Assembly: GCA_000745135.1 (NCBI GenBank)
Contig: JQNH01000001.1
Location: forward strand, 2,294,001-2,358,000
Direction: 5' to 3'
Length of the DNA stretch: 64,000 nt
Origin: Rhizobiales bacterium YIM 77505
GTDB taxonomy: Bacteria; Pseudomonadota; Alphaproteobacteria; Rhizobiales; Beijerinckiaceae
Position 1 is the first letter of the stretch. The number at the start of each line of letters is the position of its first letter. Made by a program: the position numbers and the translations under genes. The notes under the pieces are model-generated. The model ran no database searches. It was not told the origin of the DNA and saw only the letters and a program-made list of their open reading frames with translations. This document shows, piece after piece, positions 58,256 to 64,000 of this stretch.

Positions 58256-59149
58256 TCACCGAAACAGGCTGCCGCCGTCCATGCCGGCCTCGCCCTGGCG
58301 CGGCAGGCGGATGATGAAGTCGTTGCCCGGCATGTGCGGGAAACCGCGGAAGTTGACGACGTTCGCGAACTTCGTGCGACAGGTGGAGAAGCGCTTGTCG
58401 CAGCCGGCCGTGACGCGGAACGCGTCCGCCACGGCGATGGGGCGGGTCGTCCGCTGCCAGAGGTCGAGCACGGCCTCGCCGCCCTCCGCCCGGTGCGCCC
58501 TGATCTCCATGTGGAGCCCCGCATTGGCGCCGGTGAGCCATTCGATCCGGCCGCCGGCGAACCAGCTGTCGGCGAAGGATTCGAGCTGAGTTGTCGCCCA
58601 TGTGAGCTGCCCGTCCGTACGCGCCACCGTCGCGGTGGCCGAGAAAGCCGGATCGTTCAGGTCCACCCGGCAGCGCGGGTCGCCGAGATCGGCCGAGCAG
58701 GTCGCGCGAAAGAGGCGTCCTTTCTCCTCGTCGAGCCGGTGCGTGAGGGAGCGCAACTCCGCGACGAAGGCGCCGTCGGCGCGGCGGATCTCGCCGATGG
58801 AGGTCACATCGAGGAGAAGCCGCTCCTCGACGGCGGACCAATTGACGAGCCAGGTCTCGACCGTGGCGTCGTCGTAGAGGCCGGCCGCGATGTCGCCTTC
58901 CGTGATCCCAGCCGCGACGAGAGCGCCCGAGACCTCGCCGCCGCCGACGGCGAAGCCAAGCTCCGCCGTCGCCTCGGCGGCCTCGAGGCCCGTGCGCGCG
59001 CCGAAGGTGACGCCGTCAAGGACGAGGTCGCGGTCATGGTCGGTGTAGCCTGAGACGAGCCCGTCGCGGCGGATGAGCTTCCAGCAGTGGCACAGGGTCG
59101 TGGCGCCGCGTGCGAGATGCGCGGCAAGGGCGGGCGAAAGAACGCGCAT
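58256..59149 (-). CDS. GTA baseplate protein, DUF2163/BR0599-type (g13-like)
   Basis: 297 residues. N-terminal DUF2163 domain (TLCHCWKLIRRDG, GYTDHDRDL) and a C-terminal BR0599-type domain with CDKRFSTCRTKFANVVNF. The cysteines there bind an Fe-S cluster in RcGTA g13, as I recall. It is part of the tail hub. The ATG at 59149 follows CGGAG. Confidence 0.9.
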   Translation of the reverse strand: MRVLSPALAAHLARGATTLCHCWKLIRRDGLVSGYTDHDRDLVLDGVTFGARTGLEAAEATAELGFAVGGGEVSGALVAAGITEGDIAAGLYDDATVETWLVNWSAVEERLLLDVTSIGEIRRADGAFVAELRSLTHRLDEEKGRLFRATCSADLGDPRCRVDLNDPAFSATATVARTDGQLTWATTQLESFADSWFAGGRIEWLTGANAGLHMEIRAHRAEGGEAVLDLWQRTTRPIAVADAFRVTAGCDKRFSTCRTKFANVVNFRGFPHMPGNDFIIRLPRQGEAGMDGGSLFR

Positions 59150-59161
59150 GGGAGCTCCGTG

Positions 59162-59182
59162 CACCTCTCCTTCCGGGAGAGG
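59162..59182. repeat. ACCTCTCC/GGAGAGGT hairpin between g12 and g13
   Basis: An 8-bp stem in the 118-nt gap. The gap also has a second CTCTCCC-type segment near 59240. It belongs to the same family as the repeats at 61892-62158 and in xdhB. Confidence 0.6.
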
Positions 59183-59267
59183 TCGAGCGCCGCCGGCAGG
59201 CGGCGTCCGGGCGAGGGGTGGACCATCTCCGGCGAGGACTCTCCCTTCCGGAAAGGCGGAGGTCGGT

Positions 59268-59912
59268 TCACACCATGATCTCCACCAGCGGGATGTGAGG
59301 CACCTCGCCCGCCTCGAAGGCTAAGAGGTCGATGTCGAGTTCGTCCGTGTCGAATCGGACGGGCACGTCGAACGCGAATCCGGCGGTCACGGCGCTGCCC
59401 GGCGCCGGGACGAAGCCTGGCAGGAAGGTGACGAGGCCGGTCGTCGCATCGCAACCGAAGCCGGTCCCCGCCTGGCGCTCGACCCCGTCGACAGCCACCC
59501 GGACGGTGCCGGCCACGGGCTTGGCGATGACGCGCTCATAGGGAGCATGGGCGCCACCATAGGTCTTCACGAGCTGGAACGTGGCGGCTGCGCCGTCGCC
59601 CGTGCCGATGCGCTGGTCGAGCGCCGTGACGGCTCGCGTGGGCGGCCCCGAGCGGCAGTCGACCTTGTCGCGGAAGCGGAAGCCGCAGAGCCGGCCGCGC
59701 CGCTCCTCGAAGAAGGCGACGACCTCGTGGAGCGCGTCGAGGGTGCGCACGCCGAGGCCCGCATCGTAGCGCCGAAGCGAATGCGCCCAGCGGCTGTTGC
59801 GCTGCTCGCGGCCGGAGGCAAGCGTGACGATGTCCGTCAGCCGCCGCGGCCCGCCCCGGCGCCCGAGGGATATTTCGATTGGGAATCGAATTTCATGGAA
59901 TTCGGCAACCAT
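59268..59912 (-). CDS. GTA distal tail protein, DUF2460-type (g12-like)
   Basis: 214 residues. FHEIRFPIEISLGRRGGPRR at the N-terminus and the GRLCGFRFRDKVD motif are typical. RcGTA g12 is the distal tail protein that starts the baseplate. The ATG at 59912 follows GAGGGG. It is the first gene of a downstream block cut off from g11 by three non-core genes, one of them on the other strand. Confidence 0.9.
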   Translation of the reverse strand: MVAEFHEIRFPIEISLGRRGGPRRLTDIVTLASGREQRNSRWAHSLRRYDAGLGVRTLDALHEVVAFFEERRGRLCGFRFRDKVDCRSGPPTRAVTALDQRIGTGDGAAATFQLVKTYGGAHAPYERVIAKPVAGTVRVAVDGVERQAGTGFGCDATTGLVTFLPGFVPAPGSAVTAGFAFDVPVRFDTDELDIDLLAFEAGEVPHIPLVEIMV

Positions 59913-59998
59913 AACAAAGCCCCTCGCTGGATCATGCGAACCGAACCCGGCAGCGCGCGTTGAAGGCGGGTGGGTGGCGGGCGAAAGGAGGGACGACC
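59913..59998. other. divergent gap between g12 and the YdcH-like gene
   Basis: 86 nt that must hold the promoter of the YdcH-like gene and, if g12-g15 are not transcribed through from g11, theirs too. No clear -35/-10 pair was found. The right part holds AGGAGG for the YdcH gene. Confidence 0.35.
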
Positions 59999-60310
59999 GT
60001 GAGCAACACGCCGAACCAACTCGCTGAGGATTTCCCGGACATGGCCGATCGCATCCACGCGCTGAAGACCACGGACAACCGCTTCGCCCGGCTCGTGGAG
60101 GAGTACAACGAGGTGAACCGCGCCATTCACCGCATCGAGACGCGGGTGGAGCCTGCCTCCGAAGATGTGGAGGAAGAGCTCAAGCGCCGCCGCGTGCGCC
60201 TGAAGGACGAGATCGCTCAGATGCTGGCGGGCGCGGATGAGACGGAGGGCGAGACGAGCCCCCACCCGGGCCAGGCTGTCGAGGCGCCGCGCATGCGCGG
60301 CGGGATGTGA
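59999..60310 (+). CDS. YdcH-family (DUF465-type) small coiled-coil protein
   Basis: 103 residues. The central 65 form two helices with the family pattern (FARLVEEYNEVNRAIHRIE, then RRRVRLKDEIAQML). The tail after residue 80 is Glu/Pro-rich and longer than usual. Function unknown. The GTG at 59999 follows AGGAGG. It is transcribed against the GTA genes on either side and converges with the DUF4288-like gene (49 nt apart). Confidence 0.8.
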   Translation: MSNTPNQLAEDFPDMADRIHALKTTDNRFARLVEEYNEVNRAIHRIETRVEPASEDVEEELKRRRVRLKDEIAQMLAGADETEGETSPHPGQAVEAPRMRGGM

Positions 60311-60359
60311 GGCGTTGGCCGTTCCGAAGGACGCTTCCGGCGAGGCTCGGCTCCGCGCC

Positions 60360-60731
60360 TCAGTCGTGAGCCTGACGCTCCCATCGTCCATCATCGTGGA
60401 GAACGAGCCGCTCTCCCCGCCGGAACATCCATGAAGCCACTTCCATGCCGTCGAAAAGACGGTCGTCGATCAGCGGCTGGATCTCGATGACCCCGAGAAA
60501 ACGGTCACGCACAAGCTCCCCCTCCGGGTTCCTGTAGGTTGTCTCCCGCCGCCTCCCAATCATCTCGCCCTTGCCTCGGGCGTCGCGTTCATCGCGTGCG
60601 GACACGACATGAACTGCAAGCTCACGCAGGGCCTCCGGAGCATCGGACGATTGCACTTCCAGAGAGAACAGCACGGAAACAGCGAACAGCGTCATAGGAA
60701 GCATCTTACCTGAACTGAGGGGCGCGTTCAT
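60360..60731 (-). CDS. DUF4288-like protein, candidate immunity protein
   Basis: 123 residues from the ATG at 60731. From about residue 13 the pattern LFAVSVLFSLEV, VSARDERDARGKGE, TTYRNPEGE, RDRFLGVIEIQPL and DGMEVASW matches what I recall of DUF4288, a small alpha/beta domain often encoded beside bacterial toxins. Its start overlaps the stop of the upstream gene by 4 nt (ATGA), the usual toxin-then-immunity arrangement. There is no signal peptide, so it would act in the cytoplasm. The call depends on its neighbour being a toxin. Confidence 0.6.
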   Translation of the reverse strand: MNAPLSSGKMLPMTLFAVSVLFSLEVQSSDAPEALRELAVHVVSARDERDARGKGEMIGRRRETTYRNPEGELVRDRFLGVIEIQPLIDDRLFDGMEVASWMFRRGERLVLHDDGRWERQAHD

Positions 60732-61213
60732 TTCCTGAAGCGATCTTCTCTCAAGATCTTCAAACACTTTCGAGCAGCGGCGTCCCCCGATCTAGCAGCT
60801 GTCATGACGTCGGCAATCGTTGACCCGAGGAATTGGCCGGGTATTTCGCGGCGAACGGCGCCAATGCAGTTCTGAGAGGCGAAGTCCCCCACAGTGAGAT
60901 TGAGCTGTTCCCTGGTGAACCCTCCTGCGACCACCGCTCGAGCCTGAGCACTGTGCCGGGTGTGAGACGAAACCCAGCCGCCCTCGCTCGTCCATTGCCC
61001 GCCTTCGGGATTGCCCGCCGGCACGCGCGGCTGGTCAGGTCGGTATTTCCCGTAGAGAGCGCGTTGCAGCTTGATGAGTGCAAGCTGCGTCTGGGCGGCA
61101 ACGAGACCCGACCTGAGGCTCAGGAGCTCCAGCCGTCTTCGCTCTGCTCTCAGCCGCGCGGACCGCGCTTCGATCCGTCCCCGTTCGAGAGCTTTGTGGA
61201 GCGGCATGTTCAC
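60728..61213 (-). CDS. candidate phage-type polymorphic toxin coupled to the tape-measure gene
   Basis: 161 residues. An Arg-rich helical N-terminus (1-55), the linker PRVPAGNPEGGQWT (about 61-75), which I recall from phage-associated toxins of alphaproteobacteria, and a compact C-terminal domain (about 98-161, FTREQLNLTVGDFASQNC to LKILREDRFRK) of unknown activity. The GTG at 61213 overlaps the g11 stop by 4 nt and has AGGAGG 5 nt before it; an ATG at 61207 is the alternative. It is followed by the DUF4288-like gene with a 4-nt overlap. Nothing like it is in RcGTA. Toxicity is inferred from layout only. Confidence 0.5.
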   Translation of the reverse strand: MNMPLHKALERGRIEARSARLRAERRRLELLSLRSGLVAAQTQLALIKLQRALYGKYRPDQPRVPAGNPEGGQWTSEGGWVSSHTRHSAQARAVVAGGFTREQLNLTVGDFASQNCIGAVRREIPGQFLGSTIADVMTAARSGDAAARKCLKILREDRFRK

Positions 61214-61788
61214 AACCCCCTCCTCCCGCGCGCCACGGCGCGGGCGAGCGCCGCCGCGACCTGCGCCTCCGAGCGCTTGAAGCTCGCGGCGTCGGGCGTC
61301 GAGACGTTCACCGTCACCTCTACGGGCCGTCCGGCGGAGCCGGCGCCTCGCACGCCGAGGCGTCCGTCGGGCCCGCGGGCGAGCGGCATCACCGCCTCAG
61401 GCCCCTCCTCGCCCATGAGGCCAAGCCCACGCGCGAGCGGAAAGTAAGTGGGCGCCGCGACGACGCCGCCTTTCGCGAAGGGCATGATCAGGCCCCGCGA
61501 GACGATGCCGCCGCGGGCAAGCCCCGTCTCGCCGGCCTCGCCCGAGAAGGCGCCGCGGAAGAGGTCTTCGAGGCCGCGCCGCAGCGGCCGCATGGCGGCG
61601 CGCATGCCGGCGTTGAGGAGCGAGCGGCCGACCGCGCCCAAGACGCCGTCGAGGCGCCGCGCCTCGGCGACGTTGCGGCTAAGGGCGCTCGACAGCGAGG
61701 CTCCGAAGCGTTGCGAGAGCCGGTCCAGGGTCTCGAGCTGGCGCGCGTGGCGATCGTTCTGGCGAAGGATGTCGGAAGGATCGTCCAT
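61210..61788 (-). CDS. GTA tail tape-measure protein (g11-like)
   Basis: 192 residues, short as usual for GTAs. A helical N-terminal half (LDRLSQRFGASLSSAL), a glycine-rich middle (GGIVSRGLIMPFAKGGVV) and the tail motif MGEEGPEAVMPLAR found at the end of many phage tape-measure proteins. It sets tail length. Its stop overlaps the toxin-like gene. Confidence 0.9.
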   Translation of the reverse strand: MDDPSDILRQNDRHARQLETLDRLSQRFGASLSSALSRNVAEARRLDGVLGAVGRSLLNAGMRAAMRPLRRGLEDLFRGAFSGEAGETGLARGGIVSRGLIMPFAKGGVVAAPTYFPLARGLGLMGEEGPEAVMPLARGPDGRLGVRGAGSAGRPVEVTVNVSTPDAASFKRSEAQVAAALARAVARGRRGL

Positions 61789-62174
61789 GAATCCCTGCTC
61801 CTTTACTTCTCTCCGGCGGAGGTCGGCGAGCGTCAGCGAGCCGGGCGAGCCCTCTCCGGATCCAGGAGAGGTGACGCGCGCCGCCGCGTTCCACCTCTCC
61901 CCGGTGGGGAGAGGTCGGCGAGCGAAGCGAGCCGGGTGAGGGCCGGCTCCTCATCCTGAGAGGGCGCACACCTCACCCGCACCTTCGGCGCGACCTCTCC
62001 TTCCAGGAGAGGTGGGCGGCGGTGCCGCCGCGCGTCACCTCTCCCCGGTGGGGAGAGGTCGGCGAGCGAAGCGAGCCGGGTGAGGGCCGGCTCCTCATCC
62101 TGAGAGGGCGCACACCTCACCCGCGCCTTCGGCGCGACCTCTCCTTCCAGGAGAGGTGGGGGGGGCGCGGCGGC
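61789..62174. repeat. 386-nt gap with two near-identical 123-nt direct repeats
   Basis: Units 61892-62014 and 62036-62158 differ at one base (A/G in CACCCGCRCCTTCGG) and repeat with a 144-nt period. Each begins CACCTCTCCCCGGTGGGGAGAGGT and ends ACCTCTCCTTCCAGGAGAGGTG, so each can fold at both ends. A partial third copy end lies at 61861-61873. There is no coding frame of interest. The gap splits the g10.1 and g11 genes. Confidence 0.85.
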
Positions 62175-62390
62175 TCAATCCGGGAAGGCGCGCATCAGGG
62201 CGGCGAGATCGCCGGGCGTGAGAGCGGCGATCGCGGAGCCGCCGCGAGTTCCTTCAACCGCCGCCGCCAGCTCGCGCGGCGTGGCGCGCCAGAAGGCGTC
62301 GGGCGTCCACCGCAGGCGGCCAAGGGCGAAGGCCATGGCCTCCTCCCACGGAAAAGGCGAGGCCTCGGCCCGGCCGCCCGCGGCTAGAGA
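62175..62390 (-). CDS. GTA tail assembly chaperone, second frame (g10.1-like), probably made by -1 frameshift
   Basis: 71 codons in the -1 frame relative to g10. The Phage_TAC-like part runs from FPWEEAMAFALGRLRW through DAFWRATPRELAA to the end. No ATG, GTG or TTG lies in this frame between 62651 and the ATG at 62336, and that ATG comes after the conserved FPWEEA. A slippery heptamer two codons before the g10 stop leads straight into this frame. Otherwise a 53-residue product could start at 62336, where GGGAGGAGG is close by. Confidence 0.75.
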   Translation of the reverse strand, partial: SLAAGGRAEASPFPWEEAMAFALGRLRWTPDAFWRATPRELAAAVEGTRGGSAIAALTPGDLAALMRAFPD

Positions 62391-62710
62391 GGGTTTTCGG
62401 GGGCGTCCCCGAAGGCGAGGGCGAAGAGGTCGCCGATCGCCTCCACGATCCCGTCGAGGCCGCCCTCGAGGGGCAGCGCCGCGACCTCCGCGTCGGACAG
62501 GGCGTTCCCGCCCCCGCGCAGGGCGACGGCCAGGATCTTCAGGAGGTCGCGCGCCGACAGGCGCGCGCTCGCGAAGCGCTCGGCGAGGGCCGTCAGGTCG
62601 GCGGCGCCGAAGGCGTCCTCCAGTTCGGCGAGCGCGCCGAGGGTCAGGCAAAGCGCGTAGCGGCGGCCGGCGAGCTCGAGCGCGACCTCGCCGCGGCGGC
62701 GGTTGGGCAT
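62384..62710 (-). CDS. GTA tail assembly chaperone, first frame (g10-like)
   Basis: 108 residues. MPNRRRGEVALELAGRRY, LTLGALAELEDAFG and the helical remainder match the GTA g10 family, encoded between major tail protein and tape measure as in phage lambda gene G. The ATG at 62710 follows AAGGAG. A frameshift near its end would add 71 residues of g10.1, giving a 178-residue G-GT-like fusion. Confidence 0.9.
   Translation of the reverse strand: MPNRRRGEVALELAGRRYALCLTLGALAELEDAFGAADLTALAERFASARLSARDLLKILAVALRGGGNALSDAEVAALPLEGGLDGIVEAIGDLFALAFGDAPENPL
62390..62396 (-). promoter_or_regulatory. candidate -1 frameshift site AAACCCT
   Basis: Read on the minus strand as A-AAC-CCT in the g10 frame, it fits the X-XXY-YYZ rule. 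The g10 stop TAG (62386-62384) is one codon further on. GC-rich sequence with self-complementary GGCC blocks follows and could act as the stimulating structure. Confidence 0.65.
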
Positions 62711-62740
62711 GAATGATCTCCTTTCCGGGAGCGCCTGCGT

Positions 62741-63151
62741 TTAGAGCGCCGTGAAGGTGAGCGGGCCGGCGGATTCGAAGGCCGTCTCGAAGGTGACCTC
62801 ACCGGCATGGTCGCCGCGATATTCGAGGGCGGTGATCTGGAACGGTCCTTCGAGGCGTCCGAAATCCGGGATGATCACCTGATAGGTGCAAATCTCGCCG
62901 TCGAAGAAGACCTGGCGCAGGCGCGCGTCCGACGCCTCGTCCTTGAACACGCCGGAGCCGGTGATGCCGGCGCGGCGCACGCCGGCGCCGGCGAGGAGCT
63001 CCCGCCAGCGCCCGGCGGACTCGGCATGGGTCACATCGACCGTCTCGGCGTTGAAGGCGAGCTGCCGGGCGCGAAGCCCGGCGACAGTGACGAAGCCTTG
63101 CTCTCCGTCGTCGATCTTGATGAGCAGATCCTTGCCTTTCTGAGCGGGCAT
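62741..63151 (-). CDS. GTA major tail protein (g9-like, TP901-1 type)
   Basis: 136 residues from the ATG at 63151 (MPAQKGKDLLIKIDD). The pattern TVAGLRARQLAFNAETVDVTH, then ESAGRWRELL and TGSGVFKDEASD is typical of TP901-1-type major tail proteins, which stack as hexamers to form the tail tube. It precedes g10 by 30 nt. Confidence 0.93.
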   Translation of the reverse strand: MPAQKGKDLLIKIDDGEQGFVTVAGLRARQLAFNAETVDVTHAESAGRWRELLAGAGVRRAGITGSGVFKDEASDARLRQVFFDGEICTYQVIIPDFGRLEGPFQITALEYRGDHAGEVTFETAFESAGPLTFTAL

Positions 63152-63216
63152 GCGGCCTCCGGGATGTTGGGGCTTGAGGGTGGGGCGCAACAACTCGCCG
63201 CGAAAGCGGCGCCTCT

Positions 63217-63627
63217 TCAGGCGGTCTCGGTGAGGGCGCGCAGGCGCAGCGTGGCGCGGGCGAGCTGGGAGGGCGGGTCGCGGTCGGCCTCGATGGCGGC
63301 GACCCGCATCAGCACCAGCCGCGCGCCCTCGGGCGTCAGGTCGGCGCCGTCGAGGAGCGCCGCCATGCGCTCCGCCGCCGCGAGGGCGCTCCTGGCGCTG
63401 CCGGGCCGCGCCCAGACGAGGATCGCCATCTCGTGCTCGTGGCCGCGGTCCGAGCCTGTGGACCAGTCCCGGGCGACCGCGTCGCCGAACACGGCGTAAA
63501 CGGGCTCCGCCGCCCGGGGCGGCTCGTCGTGAAGGCGCACGCCGCCGCCCATCAGGCTCGCGAGCTGGGGATCGGCGGAGAGGCGGTCGAGGATGGCGCG
63601 GCGAAGGGCAAGGACCGGAGCGCTCAC
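63217..63627 (-). CDS. GTA tail completion protein, DUF3168-type (g8-like)
   Basis: 136 residues. LRRAILDRLSADPQL, VRLHDEPP and the YAVFGD strand fit DUF3168, the tail terminator group. The GTG at 63627 overlaps the g7 stop by 4 nt (GTGA), which decides the start; the open frame runs on upstream inside g7. Confidence 0.88.
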   Translation of the reverse strand: MSAPVLALRRAILDRLSADPQLASLMGGGVRLHDEPPRAAEPVYAVFGDAVARDWSTGSDRGHEHEMAILVWARPGSARSALAAAERMAALLDGADLTPEGARLVLMRVAAIEADRDPPSQLARATLRLRALTETA

Positions 63628-63953
63628 GGCGCGATCTCCTCGACGAGGCAGACGAGGCGCTTCCTCGTGCCGTCCGGATCCGAGGCCGAGCGGATCGCGA
63701 AGCGGCGAAGGCCGCGCACGAGGCGCATGCCGCCGCTGACGCCCTCCCGGTAGCGCAGGGTCACGCGGTGGGTGACCGCCTGTTCGGCCCGCGCCGCAAC
63801 GAAGCGCTCGCTGCCCCTCAAGAGTTCGATGGCGCCCCAGAGCTGCGGCCCGGCCACGTAGCTGCGCAGCACGCCGCCGAACCCGTCGGGCGTCTCGACC
63901 GGCATCTCCAAAACGAATCGGCGCCCGCGGGCGCCGACGGACAGAGGTCTCAC
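63624..63953 (-). CDS. GTA head-tail adaptor / head-closure protein (g7-like)
   Basis: 109 residues, a small beta-barrel of the head-closure type (ARGRRFVLEMPVETPDGFGG, LWGAIELLRGSERFVA, HRVTLRYREGV). It joins the capsid connector to the tail. The GTG at 63953 is chosen because AAGGAG lies 6 nt before it; a TTG at 63959 directly follows the site and is too close. The genes further upstream (g1-g6) are beyond the window. Confidence 0.85.
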   Translation of the reverse strand: MRPLSVGARGRRFVLEMPVETPDGFGGVLRSYVAGPQLWGAIELLRGSERFVAARAEQAVTHRVTLRYREGVSGGMRLVRGLRRFAIRSASDPDGTRKRLVCLVEEIAP

Positions 63954-64000
63954 GGACAACTCCTTTGCGCGACAAGAGCAGGAGAGAGCGGAGGCTCAGA

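Noticed and set aside
61861-62158. Direct repeats as a CRISPR array
   Set aside because: There are only two long units (123 nt) that are themselves palindromic, with a 21-nt gap, no spacer series and no cas genes.
63954-64000. End of GTA gene g6 at the right edge
   Set aside because: A TGA at 63998-63996 on the minus strand could be its stop, but too little sequence is present to support a frame.

Overview
The window is about 64 kb of high-GC DNA, densely coded in long same-strand runs with many 1-14 nt gene overlaps. It looks like a chromosome segment of an alphaproteobacterium, probably Hyphomicrobiales (Rhizobiales), in the broad neighbourhood of Methylobacteriaceae, Bosea or Chelatococcus. 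The reasons are an oxalate cluster of the Methylorubrum type (Cys-type formate dehydrogenase and a PanE2-like reductase), a FeuN/FeuP/FeuQ-like module beside ccmIEFH, a response regulator-kinase-glnE-kinase-pepN neighbourhood, a fused urease gamma/beta subunit and an RcGTA-like gene transfer agent (GTA) cluster. The genus cannot be fixed from the sequence alone. No rRNA, tRNA, CRISPR array or insertion sequence was seen.

Layout: 1-1642 holds the end of an unknown gene and a MotA/ExbB-like plus MotB/ExbD-like membrane pair. 1678-4466 is cysD-cysNC (sulfate activation). 4754-17037 is an oxalate/formate island: gntR-oxc-frc leftward, and an ADP-forming acyl-CoA synthetase-like gene, two formate dehydrogenase subunits and a PanE-type reductase rightward. 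Twin operator-like repeats lie between the two arms. 17237-19686 holds a TauE/SafE permease, dusA and a small membrane protein.

19788-34155 is a long leftward run for purine and urea nitrogen: a VOC protein, a PfkB kinase, xdhA-xdhB-xdhC, two nucleoside deaminases, ureD, ureAB (fused), a VapBC toxin-antitoxin pair lodged between ureAB and ureC, ureC, a small monooxygenase-like gene, ureE, ureF, ureG and a HupE/UreJ-type metal permease. xdhC and xdhB both contain palindromic repeat elements read as protein.

34230-43823 holds a CDF metal-efflux protein with three C-terminal domains, aminopeptidase N, a PAS histidine kinase and glnE. 43901-46070 is a two-component system. 46331-50368 is ccmH-ccmF-ccmE-ccmI (cytochrome c maturation), and 50449-52877 is a FeuQ/FeuP/FeuN-like sensory module.

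52963-63953 is the tail half of a GTA cluster, read leftward from the head-closure gene g7 to the host-specificity gene g15 and a muramidase. Three things stand out there. The tail chaperone genes g10 and g10.1 appear joined by a programmed -1 frameshift at AAACCCT. A candidate toxin-immunity pair is coupled to the tape-measure gene g11. The muramidase carries an internal, well-positioned start for a holin-like C-terminal segment. Protein-family names come from recalled motifs and gene order; no database search was run.
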